DNA from: Corallococcus carmarthensis
GTDB taxonomy: Bacteria > Myxococcota > Myxococcia > Myxococcales > Myxococcaceae
DNA: 33,503 nucleotides
Direction of reading: 5' to 3'
Assembly: GCF_003611695.1 (NCBI RefSeq)
Contig: NZ_RAWE01000097.1
Location: 1-33,503 of the forward strand
Within the stretch, counting starts at the first letter, position 1, and every line of letters starts with the position of its first letter. Shown here in pieces: positions 24,621 to 31,526 of this stretch. Under the pieces are notes generated by a model, which worked only from the letters and a program-made list of their open reading frames with translations, ran no database searches and was not told the DNA's origin. The position numbers and the translations under genes are program-made.

Positions 24621-24916
24621 CTGGATGCCGCCGCGTCGGCTATGGGCAGAGCAGGCACACCCCGCCACGCTCCACGGTCCCCAGGTGCCGCTGCCCGCCC
24701 TTGGCACCGCACTCGCCCGAGCGTCGGTCGGCTGCCGCGCTCCTGGAACCCCTCCACAGGCCCGCCGTGCTGTCTCTCGCGTCTGGTGGTTCCAATGCCC
24801 GGCTTTTGCCCGGCCAGCAACCAAGCGCGCCCCAGCAGACTCCGACGCCTTCCGCAGGCAGCTCGGCAGAAGTGCGCGCCGACGCCGTCAGCGGCGAATG
24901 AGCCACAGACAAAAAC

Positions 24917-24937
24917 CGCACCCATTTAGCGGGTGCG
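24917..24937 (-). terminator. hairpin abutting the capsid gene start, terminator-like on the minus strand
   Basis: CGCACCC (24917-24923) and GGGTGCG (24931-24937) form a perfect 7-bp stem with loop ATTTAGC. The stem ends exactly at the base before the capsid ATG. Read on the minus strand the stem is followed by GTTTTTG, as in an intrinsic terminator. Read on the plus strand it buries the only GGGTG ribosome-site-like sequence. Confidence 0.6.
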
Positions 24938-26842
24938 ATGCCCAATTCAATCACACGCTCTCTTCAGCTTGCAGCCGTTCGGAAGGATGCGGCTGCGCTG
25001 ACCGCCGTCGAGGCTGGGAGCGGTCAACGTGTCTATACGTTCAAGGCGAGCGACGGCGACTTCGATCGCTACTTCGACCGGCTGAACGTCAAGGGCTGGA
25101 GGATCGACGGGTACAACGCGAACGGCGTCGTTCTCTTCAATCACGACGACGGCGCTCAGGCTGCACTCACGGGAGCTGAGCCGCCGCTTCCCATCGGCAA
25201 GGGGCGCGTCTACGTCGAAGGCGACGCGCTGATGATTGATGTCGAGTTTGACGACGAAGACGACTTCGCGCGCAAGGTCGAGCGCAAGATCGCGAGGGGC
25301 ATCCTCAACGCTGTCTCAGTCCGCTACCTGATGCTACCGGGTCATTACCGGCAGAACGAGCGGGGCGGCTTCGACTGTGACGCTCAAGAGCTGCTCGAAG
25401 TTTCGATCGTGACGATCCCGGCGAACGCGCGAGCTGTGCGCGCGAAGTCGCTCGACGGTGAGGGTGAAGACATCGTCGAGCGCATCGCGAAGCGGGTCGT
25501 CGAGCTGTTCGACGCGCGAGCCGAAGCGATGGCCGACGACGACGAGAACGACAAGCCTGACGCGAGCGCCGAGCCGGCCGACAAGCCTGACGAGCCCGCG
25601 CCCGCGAACGAGAGCAAGCCCGATTCGGGCGAGCCGCCTGCCGACGCGCCGAAGGCAGACGACGAAGAAGAGGAAAGACGAAGGGTTTCAACGCCGCCGA
25701 CGCCGCGAAGCAATTCGTCGAGGCGTTCAAGCAACACATCCGAGGAGTGTGAGAAGATGACTCGCCAGCAGATCGCGGAAATGGTGAAGGCGCTCGGCCC
25801 CGAGGTCGCGCGTGAGCTGATCAACGCTGCGGCCCGAAGCGCCCCCGGCCGCGTGGGAACAGACAGGGCGACGCGCGAGGGCAGCGTCTACGCAAGCGTC
25901 GCGAACTTTGGTGCGTTCACGAAGAGCGTCATCGCCTTGGGTCGCCGCACGGGCGCGGGCGAGCTGCTCGACGCCGCGAAGCGCTTCGGCAATGCCGACG
26001 TGCAGAAGGCAGTTCAGCTCAGCAAGTTCGACAGCGCGGGCGTGCTCGTACCGATCCAGCAGAGCGGCGAGGTGATCGAATTCCTCCGACCCGAGGCCGC
26101 ACTGCTCAAGCTCGGCGTGCGAACCCAGCCGTTCAAGGGCGAGTTGCACATGGGCACGCAGACGGGAACTTCTGTCTTCAAATGGGTTGGCGAGGGGGAG
26201 ACTGTCCCGAGGACCGCGCCGAAGTACGGGAAGCTCGTGCTCAAGGCGCACAAGGGGATGGTCCTCACCGACGTCAGCAACGACCTGCTGCGCACGCCGG
26301 GGGTCGGTGACGCGAGCGTCGGTGAGGACATCCGCGCCACCGTGGCCGATGGCCTCGACGACGCTGGCTTCAACGGTGACGGCACGAGCGCCGCGCCGAA
26401 GGGGCTCTTCGTGCAGCTCGACCCCGCGCAGGTCTTCGCGAGCACGGGCACGACCGCCGCGGCATACCTGGCCGACATCGACAGGGCGGTCGAGCTGCCG
26501 CTGACCGCGCATGTTCGCATGGGCACTGCGGCGTGGGTCATTCACCCGACCCGGGCGACTGCGCTGATGCAGCTCAAGGACACGGGCATCTTCATCTTCC
26601 GTCAGGAGATGCTCGACAAAGGCACGATCCGGGGCTTCCCCTTCGTGATGACGACGCGCGTCCCCGTGACGAAGGTCGTCTTCTCGGCGGACTGGCGGCA
26701 ATTCATTTACGGGATCGACGAGAATCTGATCCTCTCCGAGCACGACACCCGCGCCGAGCACGACGAGACGACCATCCGCGCGATCGTGAAGGGCGACTTC
26801 AAGCTGCGCCAGCCGAAGGCGTTCAGCGCGATCACCTACTAA
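24938..26842 (+). CDS. HK97-type prohead protease fused to major capsid protein
   Basis: 634 residues. Residues 1-170 are a HK97 prohead protease: VYTFKASDGDFDRYFDRLNV, catalytic His69 in VLFNHDDG, Ser127 in GILNAVSVRY, and LLEVSIVTIPANARA. A linker at 190-273 is acidic, then turns Ser/Arg-rich. The major capsid protein starts at Met274 (ATG 25757, with GAGGAG upstream): MTRQQIAEMVKALGPEVARE, FDSAGVLVPIQQSGEVIEFL, GDGTSAAPKGLFVQ, and MGTAAWVIHPTRATALMQLK. In relatives these are commonly two genes. Here the protease seems to have lost its stop by a frameshift near 25675-25681 (see findings). Codon choice (many GCG, CGA, GCC-GAC runs) differs somewhat from the flanking host genes. No portal or terminase adjoins it. 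Confidence 0.9.
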   Translation: MPNSITRSLQLAAVRKDAAALTAVEAGSGQRVYTFKASDGDFDRYFDRLNVKGWRIDGYNANGVVLFNHDDGAQAALTGAEPPLPIGKGRVYVEGDALMIDVEFDDEDDFARKVERKIARGILNAVSVRYLMLPGHYRQNERGGFDCDAQELLEVSIVTIPANARAVRAKSLDGEGEDIVERIAKRVVELFDARAEAMADDDENDKPDASAEPADKPDEPAPANESKPDSGEPPADAPKADDEEEERRRVSTPPTPRSNSSRRSSNTSEECEKMTRQQIAEMVKALGPEVARELINAAARSAPGRVGTDRATREGSVYASVANFGAFTKSVIALGRRTGAGELLDAAKRFGNADVQKAVQLSKFDSAGVLVPIQQSGEVIEFLRPEAALLKLGVRTQPFKGELHMGTQTGTSVFKWVGEGETVPRTAPKYGKLVLKAHKGMVLTDVSNDLLRTPGVGDASVGEDIRATVADGLDDAGFNGDGTSAAPKGLFVQLDPAQVFASTGTTAAAYLADIDRAVELPLTAHVRMGTAAWVIHPTRATALMQLKDTGIFIFRQEMLDKGTIRGFPFVMTTRVPVTKVVFSADWRQFIYGIDENLILSEHDTRAEHDETTIRAIVKGDFKLRQPKAFSAITY

Positions 26843-26851
26843 GCCGACGGG

Positions 26852-26950
26852 GTGACAGCGGGGCAGCTCGCACAGTGCATGCGGAAGACCTGCCCGCGCT
26901 CAAAGCTGGCCGTCCTGGGGGGAACCACGACAACGCGGTTCTACGCATGC
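26852..26950 (+). pseudogene. possible remnant of a GH19 lysozyme-like N-terminus
   Basis: A GTG at 26852 opens VTAGQLAQCMRKTCPRSKLA. This resembles the first helix of GH19 chitinase/endolysin proteins (xTxxQLxxxMPxxPxxKLxxyL), but the frame loses sense after about 24 residues. The next plausible coding stretch is in another frame. The similarity is short and this call is weak. Confidence 0.25.
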
Positions 26951-27147
26951 TGTCGGCCAGTGCGCCGTCGCTCGTCGCGGGTTTCTGGGAGGGGTTCGCC
27001 CGCGACCTGGACTTCGAGCGGCTCGGGGTCGAGTGGGTGCCTGAGACCGCGCAGCCCCTCAAGCGCGGCAAGCTCCGCCTGATGCGCGGTCACGTCTGGC
27101 ATCGAGTCCCGGAGACGGGCACATGCACGGGCCCCGACGCGCCGTAG
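26947..27147 (+). CDS. small hypothetical protein downstream of capsid gene
   Basis: 66 residues from ATG 26947: MLSASAPSLVAGFWEGFARD, then LDFERLGVEWVPETAQPLKR, then GKLRLMRGHVWHRVPETGTC. Third codon positions are almost all G or C, which supports real coding. There is no clear ribosome site and the frame is also open upstream without a better start, so the N-terminus is uncertain. No signal or membrane segment is seen. It could be a small phage-element protein or the 3' end of a decayed longer gene. Confidence 0.4.
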   Translation: MLSASAPSLVAGFWEGFARDLDFERLGVEWVPETAQPLKRGKLRLMRGHVWHRVPETGTCTGPDAP

Positions 27148-27860
27148 ACGACTAGGCCCGCTTGCTCGTGGCTCGTGGAGCCCGGCATTTAATCGCTCGC
27201 TCTAGCGGGGGGCTGCCTGGAGACACTCCCCCCGGTTCCCGTTTCCGAAGCGCGGGCACTGGGGACCTTGCTCGGCGGTCCCCCACGCTCGAAAAATCCT
27301 CAGAAAATTCGTGGGGCTTCGTTACGTGCGGCGCCCCCCGAATTCTTGCCGAAACACGCCCGGTAAACGGACGGCCGCTCTTGGGGGGGAAGTGTGACGA
27401 GTTGCTAGGCAGTCCACCCCGCCGTGCTTCAAGGGGCCGCCCTGCCATTATGCGCCGCCCGGCGCCTGCCCCTCCCCGTTCGGTGGCCCCTGAGTTCTTG
27501 GAGCCTTCCAAGTGCTCGCAGTGCCGCCACCCCTCACGTCCGGGATGGCCTCGGTTGCCTTGGCACACCCGTTGCGGTACTCCAGGAGTCTTTACGGCCC
27601 CACCCCAGCCCCGCCCGCGTCAGTGTGCCACGGCACCGCTACAGCCCCAGTCACTGTGCCGAAGGATCCAGCGTCATGCGTGCACTGTGGCGAACTCTGG
27701 GATTGCTGGTTTTCGCGACGAGTACCCCGGGAAGTGAACTGTGCGCCGCGTTCGCTTGGAGCACCGACGTTCCGCACACATGTCAATGGGCCTAGGCTAG
27801 ACGAGCCCCCTAAATGTCAGGTATTTGCCACCTGCCACTCACTACCCAGGGGTTCACCAC
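27148..27860. other. non-coding region with repeat copy B
   Basis: About 710 bases without a convincing gene. The second copy of the diverged repeat occupies 27184-27370. The rest is C-rich with broken frames. A short CAGGT/ACCTG hairpin lies near 27815, upstream of the secreted-protein gene. I see no RNA gene. Confidence 0.5.
27184..27370 (+). repeat. diverged direct repeat, copy B
   Basis: Direct copy of 24427-24620, about 2.75 kb away, so the pair brackets the capsid gene. The conserved hairpin is stronger here: GGGGACC (27261-27267) pairs with GGTCCCC (27277-27283) around loop TTGCTCGGC. TTTCCGAAGCG (27242-27252) and CTTGCCGAAAC (27345-27355) are identical to copy A. Confidence 0.75.
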
Positions 27861-28298
27861 ATGCTGAAGTCGGGGCTCGTTGCTCTTTGCGTCACGTTTA
27901 CGGCCGTGCTCGTCAGCTTGACGGTGGCGCCGCAGGCACACGCGGCCGGACTCTTCGCGAAGACCCAAGTCATAGTTGACGAAGAAATTGCGCTCTCAAA
28001 CCACGGCTCCCAGATGCGGGGCTTCAAGCTCTCAAGCAAAGCAACGCTTCAAGTCAGCGTCAAAGGCGTTAAGAACACGGACAAGGGCTTTGACGTCTAC
28101 CTGATGACGGCGGACAACTACGAAAAGTTCAAGGAAGGAAAGGAGTTCAAGCATTTTCCCACGTTCCAGGGCCTGAAAATCACTGGCGCTACGAATACCG
28201 CAGACATCCCGGCAGGAGACTATGTGCTTGTCGTTCACAACAAGTACAACCTGCTCAAGGGAATGATCGTGCAGGTGAAGGCGACCATCAATCCCTAG
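27861..28298 (+). CDS. secreted hypothetical protein
   Basis: 145 residues from ATG 27861, with AGGGG upstream. A signal peptide (GLVALCVTFTAVLVSLTVAP, cleavage probably after QAHA) is followed by about 115 residues of alternating strands: TQVIVDEEIALSNHG, FKLSSKATLQVSVKGV, KGFDVYLMTADNYEKFKEGK, DIPAGDYVLVVHNKYN, GMIVQVKATINP. The pattern suggests a small beta-sandwich, but I cannot name the family. It has lower GC than the chromosomal genes to the left. It may be cargo of the integrated element or the first gene beyond it. Confidence 0.7.
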   Translation: MLKSGLVALCVTFTAVLVSLTVAPQAHAAGLFAKTQVIVDEEIALSNHGSQMRGFKLSSKATLQVSVKGVKNTDKGFDVYLMTADNYEKFKEGKEFKHFPTFQGLKITGATNTADIPAGDYVLVVHNKYNLLKGMIVQVKATINP

Positions 28299-28632
28299 CT
28301 TCACTATTACATGCACCCGCTTGCGCCAACCTGCGGGCGGGTGACTGTCTCAGATGCAATCCGTGCCGACCGCTGAAGCCTTGTCGGGCTCGCGGGGTTC
28401 TTGATGTGGTTCAGCCGGTCGGGCAGTTCGGGCGGCAAGGAGCATCGGGGATGCCCGCAGCCACGGGGTTCCAGAAACGGGGGCCGGGCCAACGCTCAAG
28501 TCAGCCGTAGTTAAGGCGTCAAAAACTGCCCGCGTCGGCAAGCCCCTGCATGCTCACCTTGACCATGACTTTGCCTGCCACAGTCTTAAGTTTCTTCAAA
28601 TAGGCCGCTGCGTCGCCCTTACCGGAGTTCCG
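28299..28632. other. intergenic region of about 330 bp with a 3' hairpin
   Basis: CACCCGC (28314-28320) and GCGGGTG (28337-28343) make a 7-bp stem just after the secreted-protein gene, without a T-run. The remainder holds broken frames and no recognisable RNA or repeat. The promoter of the HNH gene should be near its end. Confidence 0.4.
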
Positions 28633-29583
28633 ATGCCGACCCCAGGAGTGAAGACATACGAACATTCTCGTAAATACGAGGCGAGTACGCTCGGCAGGCT
28701 GTGGGGGCTGTCTGGAAATCGTTGTGCGTACCCAGACTGTCCATCCAAGCTGATTGCTGATGCCACGCCCTGTGACGACTCGGTCATCATTGGCCACATC
28801 GCACACATCTACTCCGTGAACTCCGGCGGGCCTCGGCCTTATCCATTTGAGGATGCCAGCAAAGCAGTAATCAACGGGTACGACAACCTGTTGCTCTTGT
28901 GTCGGCACCATCATGCGCTGGTGGACTGTCAAGAGTCGTCCTTTCCAGTGGAGATGCTCAAGCAATGGAAGCAGAACCACTCCTGCCAAGCCCTATCCAC
29001 ACGCACATCGATACTGCCGAAACGATTTCATGAGTTCGCCTCCATGGGGGCTCGCTTCACGCTTCAGACTTTGGACGGAACGATTACATCCATTGGCGCA
29101 CCTGTTGTTCGAATCGTGCGCGAAAAGAATGGAGAGAACGAGCGTGACGTTCAGTATGTGGACCGGCAAGTGTGGATCCGCCTCGACAATGGGCGTGAGT
29201 TTGAACTGAAAATCCAAAACGTCGATCCCCCTGGCCGCGAAGGGATGCGCGTAACCTTGTTGCGGATAATGGACGAGGCAGGCAACGCTCTTCCTCACTC
29301 CATCTACAACCACGCCTCTCCGGGCTGGACGCAGCTCAATTATATCTGGGGAAGTATCCAGTGGAGTATCAGCGCGCCAGAAGGAATGCTTGGTGCTCTA
29401 CTCCTCTTTGCCGTCGTATTTGCCATTGTATTCCTTCCGCCCATGATCGGACTCCGACAGCATGACGATGCAATGCTGATCTGCCTGGGCTTCATGGCTA
29501 CTTCGCTCATTGGTGCTGGAATAAGGCACTGGCGGCTGTGGCAGCACGCCACAAGGGCGATGCAGGAGACACAGTTCGTCTGA
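28633..29583 (+). CDS. HNH nuclease-like protein with C-terminal membrane helices
   Basis: 316 residues, with GGAG six bases before the ATG. The N-terminal 120 residues are an HNH-type zinc-finger nuclease domain: CAYPDC at 31-36, IGHIAH at 53-58, and YDNLLLLCRHHHALVD at 83-98. Together these supply the Cys pairs, the catalytic His region, Asn and final His. A beta-rich middle (about 135-235, RFTLQTLDGTITSIGAPVVR, DRQVWIRLDNGREFELKI) is of unknown fold. Two hydrophobic helices end the protein (LGALLLFAVVFAIVFLPP and AMLICLGFMATSLIGAGI). A nuclease tethered to the membrane next to an integrated element fits a defence effector, but that is inference. GC is visibly lower than in core genes. Confidence 0.75.
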   Translation: MPTPGVKTYEHSRKYEASTLGRLWGLSGNRCAYPDCPSKLIADATPCDDSVIIGHIAHIYSVNSGGPRPYPFEDASKAVINGYDNLLLLCRHHHALVDCQESSFPVEMLKQWKQNHSCQALSTRTSILPKRFHEFASMGARFTLQTLDGTITSIGAPVVRIVREKNGENERDVQYVDRQVWIRLDNGREFELKIQNVDPPGREGMRVTLLRIMDEAGNALPHSIYNHASPGWTQLNYIWGSIQWSISAPEGMLGALLLFAVVFAIVFLPPMIGLRQHDDAMLICLGFMATSLIGAGIRHWRLWQHATRAMQETQFV

Positions 29584-29745
29584 GCAAGCGATCGCGGCAT
29601 CTGACCACCTTGTGATGCGGCAGGCCCTGTTGGCGGTTGTTGCAGTCGCGAATGTGGCGCTCCGCTCAAAGGCTGCGTCCTCGCATGCTGATATGCTCCC
29701 GAGTCGAAGAACCGAAGCACCCACCTTTGCTGCGGGGATGTTGCC

Positions 29746-30666
29746 ATGCGTTTCCGGAGATGCGGCGCCCTCTTGCTTCTGCTCGTTTTCTCCGCCTGCG
29801 CTTCCTCGACGCCCCCTCCCAATGAGCGGGGAACGTGGAACCCGAGGCTCGCCAACCTCCAGCGAGCAGCAGAGTTGCCGTGGACTGACGGGGGACGATG
29901 CGTCGTCCGTGAGGCTTCCCAGCCTTGGCCCGCGCTGGTGGAGAAGTGCTATCGGACCCTCGACCGTGACCGGATCGAGTTCCACGACACCACGGGGAGA
30001 TGCTCGATTGCTTCAGCGGATGCCGCGACCGTGGGACTTGGGTTCTGCGTGCTGGCAGCTCCTGAGATTGCTGTAGGGGCCGTGATCGTGCTTGGCGTGG
30101 TGGTGGTCGGCGTCGCCATCAAAGAGGCACTGAATGCCTATGAGTTCCGCCATGCCTACCCCGAGGAAGCTGGGACCTCACGAGGAACGGAGGTGTCCTC
30201 CCGGGAAGCCGAAGCGCAACGCAAGCCCAAATCGAAGCCCGATCCAGCGGGGCAGGACTGGTTCCCTCCAGCGCCGACCGATCCAATGGACCGAGAGCGC
30301 CGCCTTGAGTGCAGGCCCGTTCCGGTGCCGCATCGTGGCGGCAATGATCCGCACAACGACTGCGCCGATCTCCTTCCGCAGAACAGCTTCCCCGGCTGGG
30401 ATGTGCTTGTTAATGGCAAGCAGTTTGACGCACTGGTGCTTGTTACGCGGACTCTGTGGGACGTCAAGACTGATGCGTTCGAGAAACACAACCTGCACTC
30501 CCAGCAGTTTTTTGCCAAGGTGAAGCTGCCCGAATTGCAACGCGAGAGAAGGCTCGCAGAAGCATGTGGATATAAGTTTGTCGTTGGCGTCCGAAGCGCT
30601 GCACACAAGGCTGCTCTTGAGAAATTGGATAACACTCTCGCGGTTGTTGTCATGGACTGGTGCTAA
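29746..30666 (+). CDS. lipoprotein toxin with C-terminal DUF6310 nuclease-like domain
   Basis: 306 residues. The N-terminus MRFRRCGALLLLLVFSACAS is a lipoprotein signal with Cys18. A long hydrophobic stretch at about 95-128 (VGLGFCVLAAPEIAVGAVIV, LGVVVVGVAI) may cross or insert into the membrane. After a basic, low-complexity hinge the C-terminus (about 188-306) matches what I know as DUF6310: ECRPVPVPHRGGNDPHNDCA, FPGWDVLVNGKQFDAL, LWDVKTDAF, QFFAKVKLPELQRERRLAEA, CGYKFVVGVRS. The Asp ... D-V-K spacing resembles PD-(D/E)XK nucleases. DUF6310 with a DUF5953 partner one base downstream is a common myxobacterial pair, and the lipoprotein plan fits outer-membrane-exchange toxins. Confidence 0.75.
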   Translation: MRFRRCGALLLLLVFSACASSTPPPNERGTWNPRLANLQRAAELPWTDGGRCVVREASQPWPALVEKCYRTLDRDRIEFHDTTGRCSIASADAATVGLGFCVLAAPEIAVGAVIVLGVVVVGVAIKEALNAYEFRHAYPEEAGTSRGTEVSSREAEAQRKPKSKPDPAGQDWFPPAPTDPMDRERRLECRPVPVPHRGGNDPHNDCADLLPQNSFPGWDVLVNGKQFDALVLVTRTLWDVKTDAFEKHNLHSQQFFAKVKLPELQRERRLAEACGYKFVVGVRSAAHKAALEKLDNTLAVVVMDWC

Positions 30667-30667
30667 C

Positions 30668-31426
30668 ATGGCGGTCTTTCCTGATGAACTCGGCATCATT
30701 GTCTATGCGCCTGCACTCGTGGGTGACGACAGGCGACCTCTCGCTATCGTTCATGGAATGGAAGGCGCGCTTCCTGGTCTACGGCTGGACTGGACGTATT
30801 CCGAGAAGGAAGAGTTTGTTGCGTTACCTCACCGCGACGAATGGATCGTTTCAGATAGGACGGACAACGGGTTTCCGTTCATTTGCAACGATGACAGAAG
30901 CCGCCCAGTGACGATTACCGGCTGGGAGAACCCGAACGGGCTTGCGGCAGGGAGCCCACCGCACTTGGAGGTTCACGGATCGCTGCACCTGGACGCAGCC
31001 GGTATCCCGGCGGGAGCGAATGTGCTGGCAGCCATAGGGGAAGGCGCTCGCGCTTTCTGGGGACGCGCTACGCCGTCCAACGCGGCCGTCGAGATTTCGC
31101 AGCAGACGATCGATCCGGTGCGTAAGCCGGGTGTCCCACCACGCGGCCTCCCAGCGCTTAGGTTTCCGGACTACATCCGCTCGCCTGAGGTTCCGCATTA
31201 CCTCGGGTGGTTGAACTACTGGTCGGCTGCCGCCGCGCAGGCCATCGGCTTTCCGGACCCGACCCGCGACGCCGAACTGCTTTCACGGGCGTGGCGCACG
31301 GCCTCGGGCGGCTGGGTCGTGCAGCTCACCGACGCGCCGCTCGACCTGGACAACCCCGCCCACCTGGACGCGCTGAAGCGGGCCTATGAGCGGTTCTCGG
31401 AGATCGGCGGCCGTGCGGCGCCTTGA
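30668..31426 (+). CDS. DUF5953-family protein, probable immunity to the DUF6310 toxin
   Basis: 252 residues from ATG 30668, one base after the toxin's TAA, so translation is very likely coupled. It opens MAVFPDELGIIVYAPALVGD and continues DDRRPLAIVHGMEGALPGLR, PVTITGWENPNGLAAG, HLDAAGIPAGANVLAAIGEG, ARAFWGRATPSNAAVEISQQ and PALRFPDYIRSPEVPHYLGW. I recognise this as DUF5953, which in myxobacteria regularly follows DUF6310 genes. It has no signal peptide, as expected for a cytoplasmic immunity protein. Function is inferred from pairing. The 3' third is much richer in GC than the 5' part. Confidence 0.75.
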   Translation: MAVFPDELGIIVYAPALVGDDRRPLAIVHGMEGALPGLRLDWTYSEKEEFVALPHRDEWIVSDRTDNGFPFICNDDRSRPVTITGWENPNGLAAGSPPHLEVHGSLHLDAAGIPAGANVLAAIGEGARAFWGRATPSNAAVEISQQTIDPVRKPGVPPRGLPALRFPDYIRSPEVPHYLGWLNYWSAAAAQAIGFPDPTRDAELLSRAWRTASGGWVVQLTDAPLDLDNPAHLDALKRAYERFSEIGGRAAP

Positions 31427-31526
31427 CCCGATTCAGGAACCCGGGGCGCCCCTCCGGCTGTAGGAAAGAGACCCACTGCGCGCGGGCGCGCGATGGTAGC
31501 CTTCCCCCTTGGGAGGTCATGCACCA

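Larger units (their letters stand above)
24310..24937. other. divergent control region between replication operon and capsid gene
   Basis: This stretch of about 630 bases has no convincing gene. It contains the first copy of a diverged repeat (24427-24620) and a hairpin touching the capsid start (24917-24937). Promoters for both directions should lie here. An A/T-rich patch at 24533-24552 stands out from the GC-rich surroundings. Confidence 0.6.

Noticed and set aside
24306-24824. Minus-strand 172-codon frame through repeat copy A as a protein gene
   Set aside because: Similarity to the frame in copy B follows from DNA similarity; third-position bias and composition are not protein-like and the start has no ribosome site.
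25668-25682. Programmed -1 frameshift at GGAAAGA in the capsid gene
   Set aside because: The heptamer does not fit the X-XXY-YYZ rule, and the tRNA re-pairing would be poor. A simple base loss explains the data better, though dual products are left open in the findings.
29612-30076. Plus-strand frame overlapping the DUF6310 toxin start
   Set aside because: It overlaps the lipoprotein signal in another frame and has no domain or ribosome site.
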